DNA from: Legionella quinlivanii
GTDB taxonomy: Bacteria; Pseudomonadota; Gammaproteobacteria; Legionellales; Legionellaceae
Length of the DNA: 64,000 nucleotides
Assembly (NCBI RefSeq): GCF_900461555.1
Contig: NZ_UGOX01000001.1
Coordinates: 2,617,501 to 2,681,500, forward strand
Direction of reading: 5' to 3'
Position numbers and translations under genes: made by a program. Below the pieces are notes generated by a model, which saw only the letters and a list, made by a program, of their open reading frames with translations, was not told the origin of the DNA and did not search any database. Within the stretch, counting starts at the first letter, position 1. Each line of letters begins with the position of its first letter. Positions 20,060 through 28,539 of this stretch are shown piece by piece.

Positions 20060-21226
20060 ATGCGACGATTACCTTTCAAAAAATCAGCTCTGGTGTCGAT
20101 TGGAATAGAACTTGAGTTTCAATTAATCAATCCGAGAAGCTGGGGGCACAAATTTTGCTCAAAAGACATCATAAGAGATGTGCATGGCAGTAATTTTGAA
20201 ACGCGTATTGTTCCGGAAATTACTCAGAGCATGATTGAAATTAACTCCTCAGTGCATCAGTCGGCTCAGAGCATGCTTCACGAGTTTTCAGAACTGCAGC
20301 AATACCTGTTACAGGAAGCCGAGCGAGTCGGCGCTTATATTTGCGGCGGCGGCTCTCACCCCTATGAGCGCTGGTCTAAGCAAAAGATTTTTCCAGCAAA
20401 ACGTTACAAAAATCTGGCCAGAAAATACCGTTATCTTTCAAAAAGAGCCACTATTTTTGGGCAGCATATTCATATCGGCTGCACCAGCCCCGAGGATGCT
20501 TTGTATCTGACCCATGCATTAGGTCGATATGTTCCGCAACTCATTGCAATAGCAGCATCCTCGCCATTTTATCAGGGAGTGGACACCGGCTATTGCTCTT
20601 CCCGTTCCAGTATCTTTAGCGCCTTTCCCTTAAGTGGTGTAATCCCCTACTTAATTAATTGGAATGAGTTGTCTGAGTACTATTATAAATTTCGCCGACT
20701 CGGAATAATCGGCAGCATGAAAGACTTCTACTGGGATATTCGTCCCAAACCAGAGTTCGGCACGGTGGAAGTCCGGGTATGTGATACGCCTTTAAGCCTT
20801 GGTAAAGCCATTCAAATCGCGGCTTATTTACAAAGCCTTTCACTTTATCTTCTTGAAGAACGCCCCACTCAAGTCAGTCATGATCTTTATTTTTTATACA
20901 GTTATAACCGGTTCCAGGCAAGCCGTTATGGTTTTGAGGGCGACATCATTGACTCCGATAATGGCCAGCATCATCTGATACAGGATGATATTCTTAATAC
21001 GCTAAAAAAAATAAGGCCGCAAATTGAGTTTTTAAACAATCAATATTTTATGAATCTACTGCAAAATGATATTCTTAACAAAATCAATGATGCTTTTCTG
21101 CTGAGGAAGGTTTTCAAGGAAAGTGGTTCTCTGAATCAGGTGGTAAAACTCCAGTGTGATATCTGGAATCAGAAACTTGATAAATATTGCAATGAGGATC
21201 TTGATTTCTCTCAGCCAATGAACTAG
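20060..21226 (+). CDS. YbdK/GCS2-type carboxylate-amine ligase
   Basis: A glutamate-cysteine-ligase family-2 fold, expected to join Cys (or another amine) to Glu with ATP. From the ATG at 20060 (CAGGAC ahead) it has 388 residues; the ATG at 20027 adds 11 residues without a visible Shine-Dalgarno. Seen: the opening SIGIELEFQLI with metal/ATP-binding Glu residues, the MIEINSS strand, CGGGSHPYERW, the FGQHIHIGC motif with conserved histidines, and GTVEVRVCDTP. E. coli YbdK has weak GCL activity, so the true substrate is open. Stand-alone, upstream of malic enzyme by 61 bp. Confidence 0.83.
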   Translation: MRRLPFKKSALVSIGIELEFQLINPRSWGHKFCSKDIIRDVHGSNFETRIVPEITQSMIEINSSVHQSAQSMLHEFSELQQYLLQEAERVGAYICGGGSHPYERWSKQKIFPAKRYKNLARKYRYLSKRATIFGQHIHIGCTSPEDALYLTHALGRYVPQLIAIAASSPFYQGVDTGYCSSRSSIFSAFPLSGVIPYLINWNELSEYYYKFRRLGIIGSMKDFYWDIRPKPEFGTVEVRVCDTPLSLGKAIQIAAYLQSLSLYLLEERPTQVSHDLYFLYSYNRFQASRYGFEGDIIDSDNGQHHLIQDDILNTLKKIRPQIEFLNNQYFMNLLQNDILNKINDAFLLRKVFKESGSLNQVVKLQCDIWNQKLDKYCNEDLDFSQPMN

Positions 21227-21287
21227 GTTCACAGAGCCTAATATATGTTCATTTGGCATTTTAAATTACAGTTACCAGGGAGTGGTT

Positions 21288-22958
21288 ATGAGTTCCAAAA
21301 TTACGGCACGCGGCCAGGAAATATTAAAAGACCCCTTATTAAATAAAGGCACCGCTTTTACTGAAGCTGAGAAGGATTTGTTTGAGCTGCATGGACTCCT
21401 TCCCTGCAATACCGAAAGCATTCTCGAGCAACTGAGACGCAGCCGCGATGCCTATGATGCGAAAGATACTCCTCTTGAAAAACATATCTATCTTAGAGCG
21501 TTGCAGGATCGCAACGAAGTGTTATTTTATCGTTTTGTCCTTGATAACTTGCTCGAAGTATTACCTATAATTTATACCCCGGTAGTGGGGGAAGCCTGTC
21601 AGCAGTTTCATCGTATTTATCGTCAACCCCGCGGGTTATTTATTAGTTATCCGGAACGGGATAGAATGGAACAGATCCTTTCAACTGTTGCGAGAAATCG
21701 ACGGATTGATGTGATCGTCGTCACTGATGGCGAACGGATTCTGGGATTGGGCGATCAGGGGGCTGGCGGTCTGGGAATTCCTATTGGAAAATTATCGCTT
21801 TACTCCGTTTGCGGAGGTATCCATCCCGCTCATACATTACCTATTGTATTGGATGTGGGTACCAATAATCAGGAAAAATTTAATGATCCTGAGTATTTAG
21901 GATGGCGGCATTCCCGTATTACAGGAGAGGACTATGATCAATTTATTGATCAGTTTGTGCAATCAGTCAAAAAATACTTTCCCAATGTACTGCTGCAGTT
22001 TGAAGATTTTGCCCAACAGCATGCCTATCCAATTCTCGAAAAATACCGTGACCAGCTCTGTACCTTCAACGATGATATTCAGGGAACAGCTGCTGTTGCA
22101 GTAGCCGCTATCATTGCTGCAACGCGTGTTTCGGGTGTTCCACTAAAAGACCACCGTATCGCCCTTCTCGGTGCCGGTTCAGCTGGCTGCGGCATCAGCG
22201 AGCAACTGGTGCAGGCCATGATGAATCAGGGGCTTAGCGAATCAGAGGCTCGATCACGTTTTTATCTCGTCGACAGGATGGGCTTACTACAGGAAGGATT
22301 GGAAAATATTCTGCCCTTCCAAAAAGGCTTTGTTCAATCCAAAAACCGATTAAAAACCTGGACAGTCCAAAACAGACAACAGATTAACCTCCTGGAGGTA
22401 ATTAATAACGCCAAACCAACTATCCTGCTCGGGGTTTCCGGCCAACCGCAGCAATTTAGCGAGCCAATGATACGCAGTATGGCCAGCTACTGTGATCGGC
22501 CCATCGTATTCCCACTATCAAATCCCACTTCACGGGCTGAAGCGACTCCGCAGCAAATTCTTGACTGGAGTGCCGGTAAAGCACTGGTTGCCACAGGAAG
22601 TCCATTTGATCCGGTCTTGATCGGTTCTCATCCGATTGAAATTTCCCAATGCAACAATTCCTATATTTTTCCAGGTGTAGGCTTGGGAGTAGTTGCCGGA
22701 AAAGCACGTCGCGTCACCGATAAAATGATGATGGCCGCCGCCATGGCATTGAGCGATCTGTCTCCGGCAATGATTAAGGGTGAAGGCGCTCTGCTGCCCG
22801 ATCTTCGAGTCATTCGTGATGTAAGCCGACATATTGCCAAGGCAGTGATTTTACAGGCTATTAAGGAAAACCATGCAGATAAAATCAGTGATGCGGAAAT
22901 TGAAACAGCGATAAAGGAAACCATGTGGTACCCTGAATATGAGGTATTTACGAAGTAA
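21288..22958 (+). CDS. maeA: NAD-dependent malic enzyme
   Basis: Oxidative decarboxylation of malate to pyruvate. The ATG at 21288 (AGGGAG upstream) gives 556 residues; the GTG at 21282 is less likely. Seen: YTPVVGEACQQF, the catalytic Tyr and the Lys region VVTDGERILGLGDQGAGGLGIP, the metal-binding FEDFAQQHAYP and TFNDDIQGTA, and the Rossmann LLGAGSAGCGI. The size puts it in the large SfcA/MaeA group rather than the MaeB fusion group. In Legionella, which feeds on amino acids, this enzyme can draw malate from the TCA cycle for pyruvate supply. Confidence 0.94.
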   Translation: MSSKITARGQEILKDPLLNKGTAFTEAEKDLFELHGLLPCNTESILEQLRRSRDAYDAKDTPLEKHIYLRALQDRNEVLFYRFVLDNLLEVLPIIYTPVVGEACQQFHRIYRQPRGLFISYPERDRMEQILSTVARNRRIDVIVVTDGERILGLGDQGAGGLGIPIGKLSLYSVCGGIHPAHTLPIVLDVGTNNQEKFNDPEYLGWRHSRITGEDYDQFIDQFVQSVKKYFPNVLLQFEDFAQQHAYPILEKYRDQLCTFNDDIQGTAAVAVAAIIAATRVSGVPLKDHRIALLGAGSAGCGISEQLVQAMMNQGLSESEARSRFYLVDRMGLLQEGLENILPFQKGFVQSKNRLKTWTVQNRQQINLLEVINNAKPTILLGVSGQPQQFSEPMIRSMASYCDRPIVFPLSNPTSRAEATPQQILDWSAGKALVATGSPFDPVLIGSHPIEISQCNNSYIFPGVGLGVVAGKARRVTDKMMMAAAMALSDLSPAMIKGEGALLPDLRVIRDVSRHIAKAVILQAIKENHADKISDAEIETAIKETMWYPEYEVFTK

Positions 22959-22967
22959 TTTCATCCT

Positions 22968-22993
22968 GAATACAAGCCTCCTGGCTTGTATTC
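22968..22993 (+). terminator. hairpin after maeA
   Basis: GAATACAAGC and its perfect complement GCTTGTATTC (10-bp stem, loop CTCCTG) start 9 bp after the maeA stop. Only a broken T-rich tract follows, so termination may be partial; the next gene reads the same way. Confidence 0.55.
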
Positions 22994-23021
22994 CTTACCC
23001 GTTTTATAAGAGGATTTAACT

Positions 23022-24593
23022 ATGCGGCGCCAGTGGTATATTGGATTCGGGCTCGTCCTGTTAAGCTTTATTTTTTTCCTAATCATGATGCACGACACCC
23101 TCTGGTGCATTGTCTTTCTGGTACCAATCATTATTGTGGGTATCTACGATCTGATACAAACCAAACACTCCATCCTTAGAAACTTCCCGGTATTAGGTCA
23201 TTTTCGGTTCATCATGGAATTTCTAAGGCCTGAGATTCAGCAATATTTTATTGCGGATGATCAGGAAGAGCTTCCCTATAATCGTGAAATCAGAAGCATG
23301 GTGTATGAGCGCGCAAAAAATGTTCGCGATACGATTCCCTTCGGTACCAGCCGTAACATTACACAGGTCGGTTATACCTGGGTTTTACACTCGCTCTCTC
23401 CCAAACATGTATCAGAAGTTGAACCCAGAATTGTGGTCGGCGGACCTGACTGCAGCAAGCCTTATAGTGCCTCACGTCTGAATATCTCTGCAATGAGTTA
23501 TGGTTCTTTATCACCTAATGCCATCATGGCGCTTAATAAAGGAGCAAAACTGGGAAATTTTGCTCACAACACCGGTGAAGGTGGCTTAAGCCCCTATCAT
23601 TTGCAGGGCGGCGACATTATATTCCAGATTGGGACTGCCTATTTTGGCTGCCGGGATGACAATGGCAATTTCGATGAAAAGGAGTTTGTCACCGAGTCGA
23701 CTCGCGAAGAAGTCAAAATGATTGAAATCAAACTCTCGCAAGGGGCAAAGCCCTCGCATGGAGGGATTTTGCCAGCAGCTAAAGTGACTCCGGAAATTGC
23801 GAAGGTGCGAAAAATTAAAATCGGAGGCGATATTCTTTCTCCGCCAGCCCACACAGCCTTTGATTCTCCGCGTACTTTACTGGAGTTTGTAAAACATTTA
23901 CGACAATTATCCGGAGGCAAACCGGTAGGATTTAAACTGTGTATAGGCAAACGCCATGAGTTTCTGGGGATATGCAAGGCAATGCTTTTAACCGGCATTA
24001 CTCCTGATTTCATCACAGTGGATGGCGCTGAAGGCGGTACGGGAGCCGCACCGGTTGAATATACCAATCGAGTGGGAGAGCCTTTGGAAGCGGCTTTGGT
24101 TTTCGTCCATAATGCCCTGGTAGGGGTTAATTTACGGGATAAAGTCCGAATAATTTCCAGTGGAAAGGTAGCCAGCGGCTTTGATCTGGTCGCCAATATC
24201 GCGATGGGAGCGGACATGTGTAATGCGGCACGCGCCATGATGTTTGCAGTAGGCTGTATTCAGTCAAAGCAATGCAATGCCAATACCTGCCCTACCGGAG
24301 TTGCCACCCAAAATTTAAGATTACAACGTGGTCTGGTGGTCGAAGAGAAACAATACCGTGTACTGAATTTTCATAATAACACCGTCAGGAGTTTTCTTGA
24401 GATGGTAGGTGCGATGGGATTATGTAATCCCAGCGACCTTTCACCTGAATATCTGATGAGACGAGTCAGTGCGGATTGTGTTAAACCCTTTAACGAAATC
24501 TATGATTATTTAAAACCCGGACAATTGCTTGGCGAAGAGATTCCGGAATGCTTCAAAAAACACTGGCTAAAAGCGGATCCTGAACGTTTTTAG
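23022..24593 (+). CDS. membrane-anchored FMN glutamate-synthase-like protein
   Basis: 523 residues. Two N-terminal transmembrane helices (4-22 and 27-47) precede a TIM-barrel of the GltB central-domain type: ISAMSYGSLSPNA, NTGEGGLSPYH, KLSQGAKPSHGG, FITVDGAEGGTGAAP for FMN binding, and a Cys cluster CIQSKQCNANTCPTGVATQ (around residues 409-427) that would hold a 3Fe-4S centre as in glutamate synthase. No glutaminase domain is present, so it is not a complete GOGAT. The reaction is unknown; such stand-alone proteins are common in bacteria. AGAGGA precedes the ATG. Confidence 0.85.
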   Translation: MRRQWYIGFGLVLLSFIFFLIMMHDTLWCIVFLVPIIIVGIYDLIQTKHSILRNFPVLGHFRFIMEFLRPEIQQYFIADDQEELPYNREIRSMVYERAKNVRDTIPFGTSRNITQVGYTWVLHSLSPKHVSEVEPRIVVGGPDCSKPYSASRLNISAMSYGSLSPNAIMALNKGAKLGNFAHNTGEGGLSPYHLQGGDIIFQIGTAYFGCRDDNGNFDEKEFVTESTREEVKMIEIKLSQGAKPSHGGILPAAKVTPEIAKVRKIKIGGDILSPPAHTAFDSPRTLLEFVKHLRQLSGGKPVGFKLCIGKRHEFLGICKAMLLTGITPDFITVDGAEGGTGAAPVEYTNRVGEPLEAALVFVHNALVGVNLRDKVRIISSGKVASGFDLVANIAMGADMCNAARAMMFAVGCIQSKQCNANTCPTGVATQNLRLQRGLVVEEKQYRVLNFHNNTVRSFLEMVGAMGLCNPSDLSPEYLMRRVSADCVKPFNEIYDYLKPGQLLGEEIPECFKKHWLKADPERF

Positions 24594-24653
24594 CCAGAGG
24601 GTACACGGTAGAACGTCACCATGAAAAACGCTGACGTTCTCAACGATTGCTTA

Positions 24654-25676
24654 TTAATCCAGACCTAACAATCTGGCACGATCATCCTCATTAGTGTTCA
24701 CCAGGTTAACGTCTCTGGCCCGGTACACATTTTCAAGCACATCATTATAAAACTTTGTAGTGGAAGGCTGGCGACCCTGTCGTGGATTATCCAGGGCTTC
24801 CTGAGCGATATCCTTTATCTGCTCATACAGGTCGTACAAATCATTTTCCGTTTTGTTTTGTTTGGCTTCATAAGTTTCAATAGCTCTAGCCATTTCAGCG
24901 ACTCGGTGAGGTACTCTCAATGTTCTGCCGTCGACATTCATATCCACCCCGCCTCGAATAAACAAGAAACCGGGTATACTCCAGGGTTTGCTGCGAATTA
25001 ACTGTTTGATGTTCTGAATCGCATTATTGTGCAATTCTTCTTTTTCATCCTGGGCTTTTGTTTGCGCTTCAAAATAAGGCTCTACGCCAGCGCTGAAATC
25101 TTTTGGATCTGAAAGATGCGTGGTAAAGTACTCATCCAATGCAGTTTTATTTGCAATTATCTGTTGTAATGGTGCTAATTCCTGAGGATTAACGATACCT
25201 TCCATAATCAAGGAATTGAATATTTTAATAGCCAGATTACTGTAGAGGTATTGTTGATGCAGCTCTCCTTTTCTTGCAGCAATGCTTCTTATAATATTCA
25301 GAATTTGGTCTATCTTTTCATTAAACGCATAATCTTTCGGATAGGCATTTTTAATATTGCTTTCTTGATAAGCCTTTGCAAAAGCGTCTCCATCCAGTTC
25401 TTTTATAATCTTAAGCAAGATATTCGCGAAAAAGTCGCCGCTGTCAGCTCGAATAAATTTTTCACCTTTGGCTTCAAAACAGAGATCGGTCAAACGAATG
25501 ATTAATAACTCCATACCACCATCATGCTTGATTTGCTCAACTATTTCATTTGCATATTGTTCTCTCTCTTCCTTCGACATGGCACATAAGTCATCGTAAA
25601 ACGCTTTGTCCAGATAAGGATCAGTTAAAAATTCAATTTTATTTGACGACTTTTTAAAGCGGCTGAGCTGAGACAT
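24654..25676 (-). CDS. orphan helical protein, effector candidate
   Basis: 340 residues, almost all predicted helix, no signal peptide or membrane segment. Not recognised. The N-terminus is basic, the middle has charged amphipathic helices, and the protein ends with an acidic NEDDRARLLGLD-type tail, which is compatible with a Dot/Icm E-block signal but not proof. It diverges from the HAD-like gene (130 bp apart), and both look Legionella-specific and AT-rich, so they may be jointly controlled. Confidence 0.55.
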   Translation of the reverse strand: MSQLSRFKKSSNKIEFLTDPYLDKAFYDDLCAMSKEEREQYANEIVEQIKHDGGMELLIIRLTDLCFEAKGEKFIRADSGDFFANILLKIIKELDGDAFAKAYQESNIKNAYPKDYAFNEKIDQILNIIRSIAARKGELHQQYLYSNLAIKIFNSLIMEGIVNPQELAPLQQIIANKTALDEYFTTHLSDPKDFSAGVEPYFEAQTKAQDEKEELHNNAIQNIKQLIRSKPWSIPGFLFIRGGVDMNVDGRTLRVPHRVAEMARAIETYEAKQNKTENDLYDLYEQIKDIAQEALDNPRQGRQPSTTKFYNDVLENVYRARDVNLVNTNEDDRARLLGLD

Positions 25677-25806
25677 GATTGACCTTATTTTTACCTAGAT
25701 GCCTAATATTATAACTTAAGCGCCAGTTTAAAAACAGTCCCATCGATAATAAAGCAACTTCTTTTCTACTAGAATAAATAGTAAGCAATTTACCTAATGA
25801 ACTTAC

Positions 25807-27063
25807 ATGCCCCGATCATCCAAAGGTTTCATCGCGATTGATATAGACGGAACTACTCTGGTAGAAAAAATTGACAAGAATCCTCTCTATGGCCTTCGCA
25901 ATAAACAAAGCCATATGAGACAGGTTTTATTGGAATATGTCCGCAGAGCTCAAAAAGAAGGCTATGACATTTTGATATTAACTGCCAGACCTGGCATTGT
26001 GGATAGAGGATTGCAGGCATTGAGTAACTATCTGGGAACAAAACCCACCAATGAAATTGTTAATATTCTTGAGGCCTATGATGTACATAATGTTGAAATA
26101 GTCCGCGCGCCAGCAGGGCTCAAAGGCCATAAAATGGCTGAAATCCTTCAATCTTATCATCAGGAAGGCCACCATGACGCTATTGGCCTGTTGTTTGATG
26201 ATCAATTGAAGCAGGTGAATGATGTGATTGCTCAGAATAATAGTCAATTAGTCGCTATTGATATCAATAGTGCTTCTGATCTTGACCGGTTCTGGACTGA
26301 AACGAAAATCCCTGTCACTGGCCGAAACCCTTTTCATCCTCAGAATCTGATTAAAGATATTAAAGAAACTCACCGGGAAATAAGCTTACTGTATAAAAAC
26401 ATTGAGCAAATCAGGTTTGCACAGGAAGCAGAGCTAATCACAAAAATTGTCGATGATTTATCAATACGTATTTATGAAGCAAAGCATAGAGACTATCACC
26501 CCGAAATCAATTGGGTTAATAATGCGATCACGGGGATTAATACAATTATTAATAAATTAAGCAAAGATAGGCCGCATATTCGACAAGCTGAGCTGAATGC
26601 AATTAGCCAGTTAATATTTGGAACAGATGATTTATCAAGAATTGTACCCAATTCCCAAATTGAAGTGTTACTGCAAGATCTCATGATTGATTTAAAAGAT
26701 TTCGTCCTTCGGGACGAATTGCTTAAAACACTGAAGGATTATCAGTCCCGGTTTCAAGCCAATGCGCTAGTTAAAGAACAGCCCGGTAATCTTATTGAAA
26801 TCAATCGGCTTAATCAGCTGATTGACAAGTTAGAAACCATCCCTCAGGCAAGTGAGGCTTTAGCCGCTTTTGCAAATACCCTTCAAAAAAATGAATCCGA
26901 ATATCGCAGTTCCTCCTGGTGGCAACCCGTAGACAATCTGTTAAATCAATCGCTCACTGTTAATTCGTGTACAACTATAAGTAAATCGCATCAGTTCAGA
27001 CAGAGGATAGGAGAGATGAAAGATGATTGTATGCCCAATGAAGGTTCCGGCTTAAAACTTTGA
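25807..27063 (+). CDS. HAD-like phosphatase-domain protein, effector candidate
   Basis: 418 residues. The first 155 form a HAD-like fold: motif I is IDIDGTT with D12 and D14, motif II is LTARPG with T59, a motif III lysine is K106 or K109 in GLKGHK, and motif IV is LLFDDQ with D131-D132. No cap domain is obvious. The remaining 260 residues are helical and unrecognised. L. pneumophila Lem4 is a HAD-fold protein tyrosine phosphatase effector, so a secreted phosphatase role is possible here; that is inference. The C-terminus is not clearly acidic. Confidence 0.65.
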   Translation: MPRSSKGFIAIDIDGTTLVEKIDKNPLYGLRNKQSHMRQVLLEYVRRAQKEGYDILILTARPGIVDRGLQALSNYLGTKPTNEIVNILEAYDVHNVEIVRAPAGLKGHKMAEILQSYHQEGHHDAIGLLFDDQLKQVNDVIAQNNSQLVAIDINSASDLDRFWTETKIPVTGRNPFHPQNLIKDIKETHREISLLYKNIEQIRFAQEAELITKIVDDLSIRIYEAKHRDYHPEINWVNNAITGINTIINKLSKDRPHIRQAELNAISQLIFGTDDLSRIVPNSQIEVLLQDLMIDLKDFVLRDELLKTLKDYQSRFQANALVKEQPGNLIEINRLNQLIDKLETIPQASEALAAFANTLQKNESEYRSSSWWQPVDNLLNQSLTVNSCTTISKSHQFRQRIGEMKDDCMPNEGSGLKL

Positions 27064-27149
27064 CCCGCCATAAATTGCCAATGTGAACTTCTCTTAATCA
27101 TAATGAAACCTTTGACGACAAAAATTTTCAAAAATATGAAGAACATAGC

Positions 27150-27177
27150 TTGATCAAATGCGCCACTCTAATATAAT
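27150..27177 (+). promoter_or_regulatory. sigma-70-type promoter of the Cys-peptide cassette
   Basis: TTGATC at 27150-27155, a 16-bp spacer, and a perfect TATAAT at 27172-27177. The transcript would start near 27184 and carry a leader of about 130 bases before the Cys-rich peptide gene. Confidence 0.6.
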
Positions 27178-27241
27178 TAAATTGACCTTTTGAAACTGTA
27201 AGCAAGCTTTAACTGCGGCTCACAAAGTTCCAAAGGAGTAA

Positions 27242-27271
27242 ATGTGCCAGATAACTGTTTCTGGTCCTTAA
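27242..27271 (+). CDS. 9-residue leader peptide candidate
   Basis: ATG at 27242 preceded at ideal spacing by AAAGGAG, the best Shine-Dalgarno of the area. It encodes MCQITVSGP and stops 43 bp before the Cys-rich peptide start. The second codon is Cys. It lies inside the predicted transcript leader, so it could act as an upstream ORF that senses Cys charging or ribosome stalling (it ends in Pro before the stop). No function is proven. Confidence 0.45.
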   Translation: MCQITVSGP

Positions 27272-27313
27272 CTGTGTTTCAAATTCTAAACTTTTTCAAA
27301 GGAAGGATTCATC

Positions 27314-27523
27314 ATGAAAAAATCGACTTTAGCCGTGGCCGCATTACTGACTGCCCTTTCAGCTGCTTCTGTTGTTCCTGCTGCCTATGCTGATTCAACT
27401 ACTACTCAAGCAAGTGGTTGCGCTGGTTGCAAAGGCTGCAAAGGTTGTAAAGGCTGCAACGGATGCAAAGGTTGCAAAGGTTGCAATGGCTGCAAAGGTT
27501 GTGGCGGCTGCAGCGGTAGCTAA
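27314..27523 (+). CDS. exported Cys-triplet repeat peptide
   Basis: 69 residues. Residues 1-26 are a signal peptide (MKKSTLAVAALL...AAYA), residues 27-34 a Ser/Thr linker, and the rest is an uninterrupted G-C-x triplet array with 11 cysteines at exact three-residue spacing (x is K, N, A, G or S). Synonymous codons vary between triplets, so the array is kept by protein-level selection rather than by recent slippage. A strong AAAGGAAGG Shine-Dalgarno and an intrinsic terminator suggest high expression. Similar Cys-rich exported peptides (HvfA, BufA types) are copper-binding RiPPs modified by DUF692 enzymes, but no DUF692 gene is near. Metal binding or a modified peptide is inference. Confidence 0.8.
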   Translation: MKKSTLAVAALLTALSAASVVPAAYADSTTTQASGCAGCKGCKGCKGCNGCKGCKGCNGCKGCGGCSGS

Positions 27524-27531
27524 TATTTTTT

Positions 27532-27559
27532 AAAGGAAGCGGAAACGCTTCCTTTTTTT
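27532..27559 (+). terminator. intrinsic terminator inside the Cys-peptide cassette
   Basis: A perfect 10-bp stem (AAAGGAAGCG / CGCTTCCTTT) with a GAAA tetraloop, running into seven T residues (27553-27559). It lies 9 bp after the peptide stop and 13 bp before the next start codon, so the next gene must rely on read-through or on a promoter inside the peptide gene. Confidence 0.9.
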
Positions 27560-27572
27560 CCAGCGTGTATTT

Positions 27573-28310
27573 ATGTCTGAATTTTCATTACCTTATTTGA
27601 GTAAAACGAAACAATCCCGACTTTTGGCCTATGCGTCTCAGATTCTGGAAGCCCAGCAACAGATGACGACTGCCAAAGGAAAAAACATTATTCATTACAC
27701 CCTGCAAAAGAAGCGCCGTCACGAGTCGATGAGCCATTATCCCAAGGGAGATCGTATTGATCGCCAAACGGGAGCCCAGTATTTTTATCATTGCCATCGT
27801 GAAGATTATGAAAGCATGGAGCATGGCCATTTTCATTGTTTCCTGCGCTATAAGGGGATCCCTGCCAAAATTACGCCTACTCCTTTATCCGACTGGGATA
27901 AAAATATGGATAACCCAATGACCCATATCGTGGCTATTTCCATGAATTGCCTTGGCCAGCCGATACGTCTGTTTACCGTAAACCGATGGGTATCCTCCGA
28001 GATCTGGTATGATGCAAAACACGTGTCCAGTTTCATCAAAAAGTATGAAATGACACTGGAAGATGACCCTTACTGGATGATTCTTGATCAATGGGTTGAG
28101 GGCATGCTTCATTTGTTTGAACCTCAGATTGTCTGGCTGCATCAGGAAAGGGATAAGCAAATTGCCCGGATCAAAGCAGAAGATGCGGAGTCTAATCCCT
28201 ACGAAGATCACCGCTATGAAGAGCTTTCCTACATTGACATTGATCTCACTAGCCAGGTTCAATGGGTACTAAACGCAATCAATCAGAGCGAAACCCCTGC
28301 TGAAGTTTAA
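27573..28310 (+). CDS. DUF6969-like His-motif protein
   Basis: 245 residues, cytosolic, no signal peptide. The defining stretch is YHCHRED (72-78) followed by EHGHFHCFLR (83-92): five His and two Cys within 18 residues, well suited to bind a metal ion. A second conserved-looking block is HIVAISMN...GQPIRLFTVNRWVSSEIWYDA (about 125-160). I believe it belongs to the uncharacterised DUF6969 family (name from memory). It starts only 13 bp after the terminator of the Cys-triplet peptide gene, so low-level read-through expression relative to the peptide is likely, as for precursor and maturation enzyme. The function is unknown. Confidence 0.7.
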   Translation: MSEFSLPYLSKTKQSRLLAYASQILEAQQQMTTAKGKNIIHYTLQKKRRHESMSHYPKGDRIDRQTGAQYFYHCHREDYESMEHGHFHCFLRYKGIPAKITPTPLSDWDKNMDNPMTHIVAISMNCLGQPIRLFTVNRWVSSEIWYDAKHVSSFIKKYEMTLEDDPYWMILDQWVEGMLHLFEPQIVWLHQERDKQIARIKAEDAESNPYEDHRYEELSYIDIDLTSQVQWVLNAINQSETPAEV

Positions 28311-28330
28311 TCTTTTTACTATATGGATAG

Positions 28331-28433
28331 TGTAGGTCGGGCGCTTCGCCCGACGCTCGTTTTTTTATCCAAATGGACAAATTCGACGCAGTCACTTATC
28401 CAAGGAAATGTCGGGCGAAGCGCCCGACCTACA
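28331..28433. repeat. REP/BIME-type element with 24-bp perfect inverted repeat
   Basis: Arms at 28331-28354 and 28410-28433 are perfectly complementary over 24 bp (TGTAGGTCGGGCGCTTCGCC plus CGAC and its mirror). Each arm is itself a GGGCG-ctt-CGCCC hairpin. The 55-bp centre is AT-rich. GTAGGTCGGGCG-type palindromes recur in many bacterial genomes as REP sequences; here the pair lies between the DUF6969-like gene and the efflux gene. Confidence 0.9.
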
Positions 28434-28449
28434 TAATCTTGATAACCTA

Positions 28450-28478
28450 ATGACATCTCCCTTCGTTTACTGTATAAT
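28450..28478 (+). promoter_or_regulatory. strong sigma-70 promoter of the efflux gene
   Basis: ATGACA at 28450-28455, a 17-bp spacer and a perfect TATAAT at 28473-28478. Transcription would begin near 28485, giving a leader of about 130 bases before the transporter start, which contains the short ORF and hairpins listed next. Confidence 0.75.
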
Positions 28479-28511
28479 AGTCGCTCTACTTTTTGCTTCA
28501 GGTGTTATGGA

Positions 28512-28535
28512 ATGAAAAAAATCGTCGTTGTTTAA
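28512..28535 (+). CDS. 7-residue leader peptide MKKIVVV
   Basis: A short ORF ATG AAA AAA ATC GTC GTT GTT TAA inside the predicted transporter leader, with AGGTG upstream. A run Ile-Val-Val-Val before the stop resembles the IFVI and IAVV stalling motifs of Erm leader peptides, and would also suit branched-chain amino-acid sensing. A two-codon ORF (ATG GAA TGA) at 28507 overlaps it in another frame. Confidence 0.5.
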   Translation: MKKIVVV

Positions 28536-28539
28536 GAGA

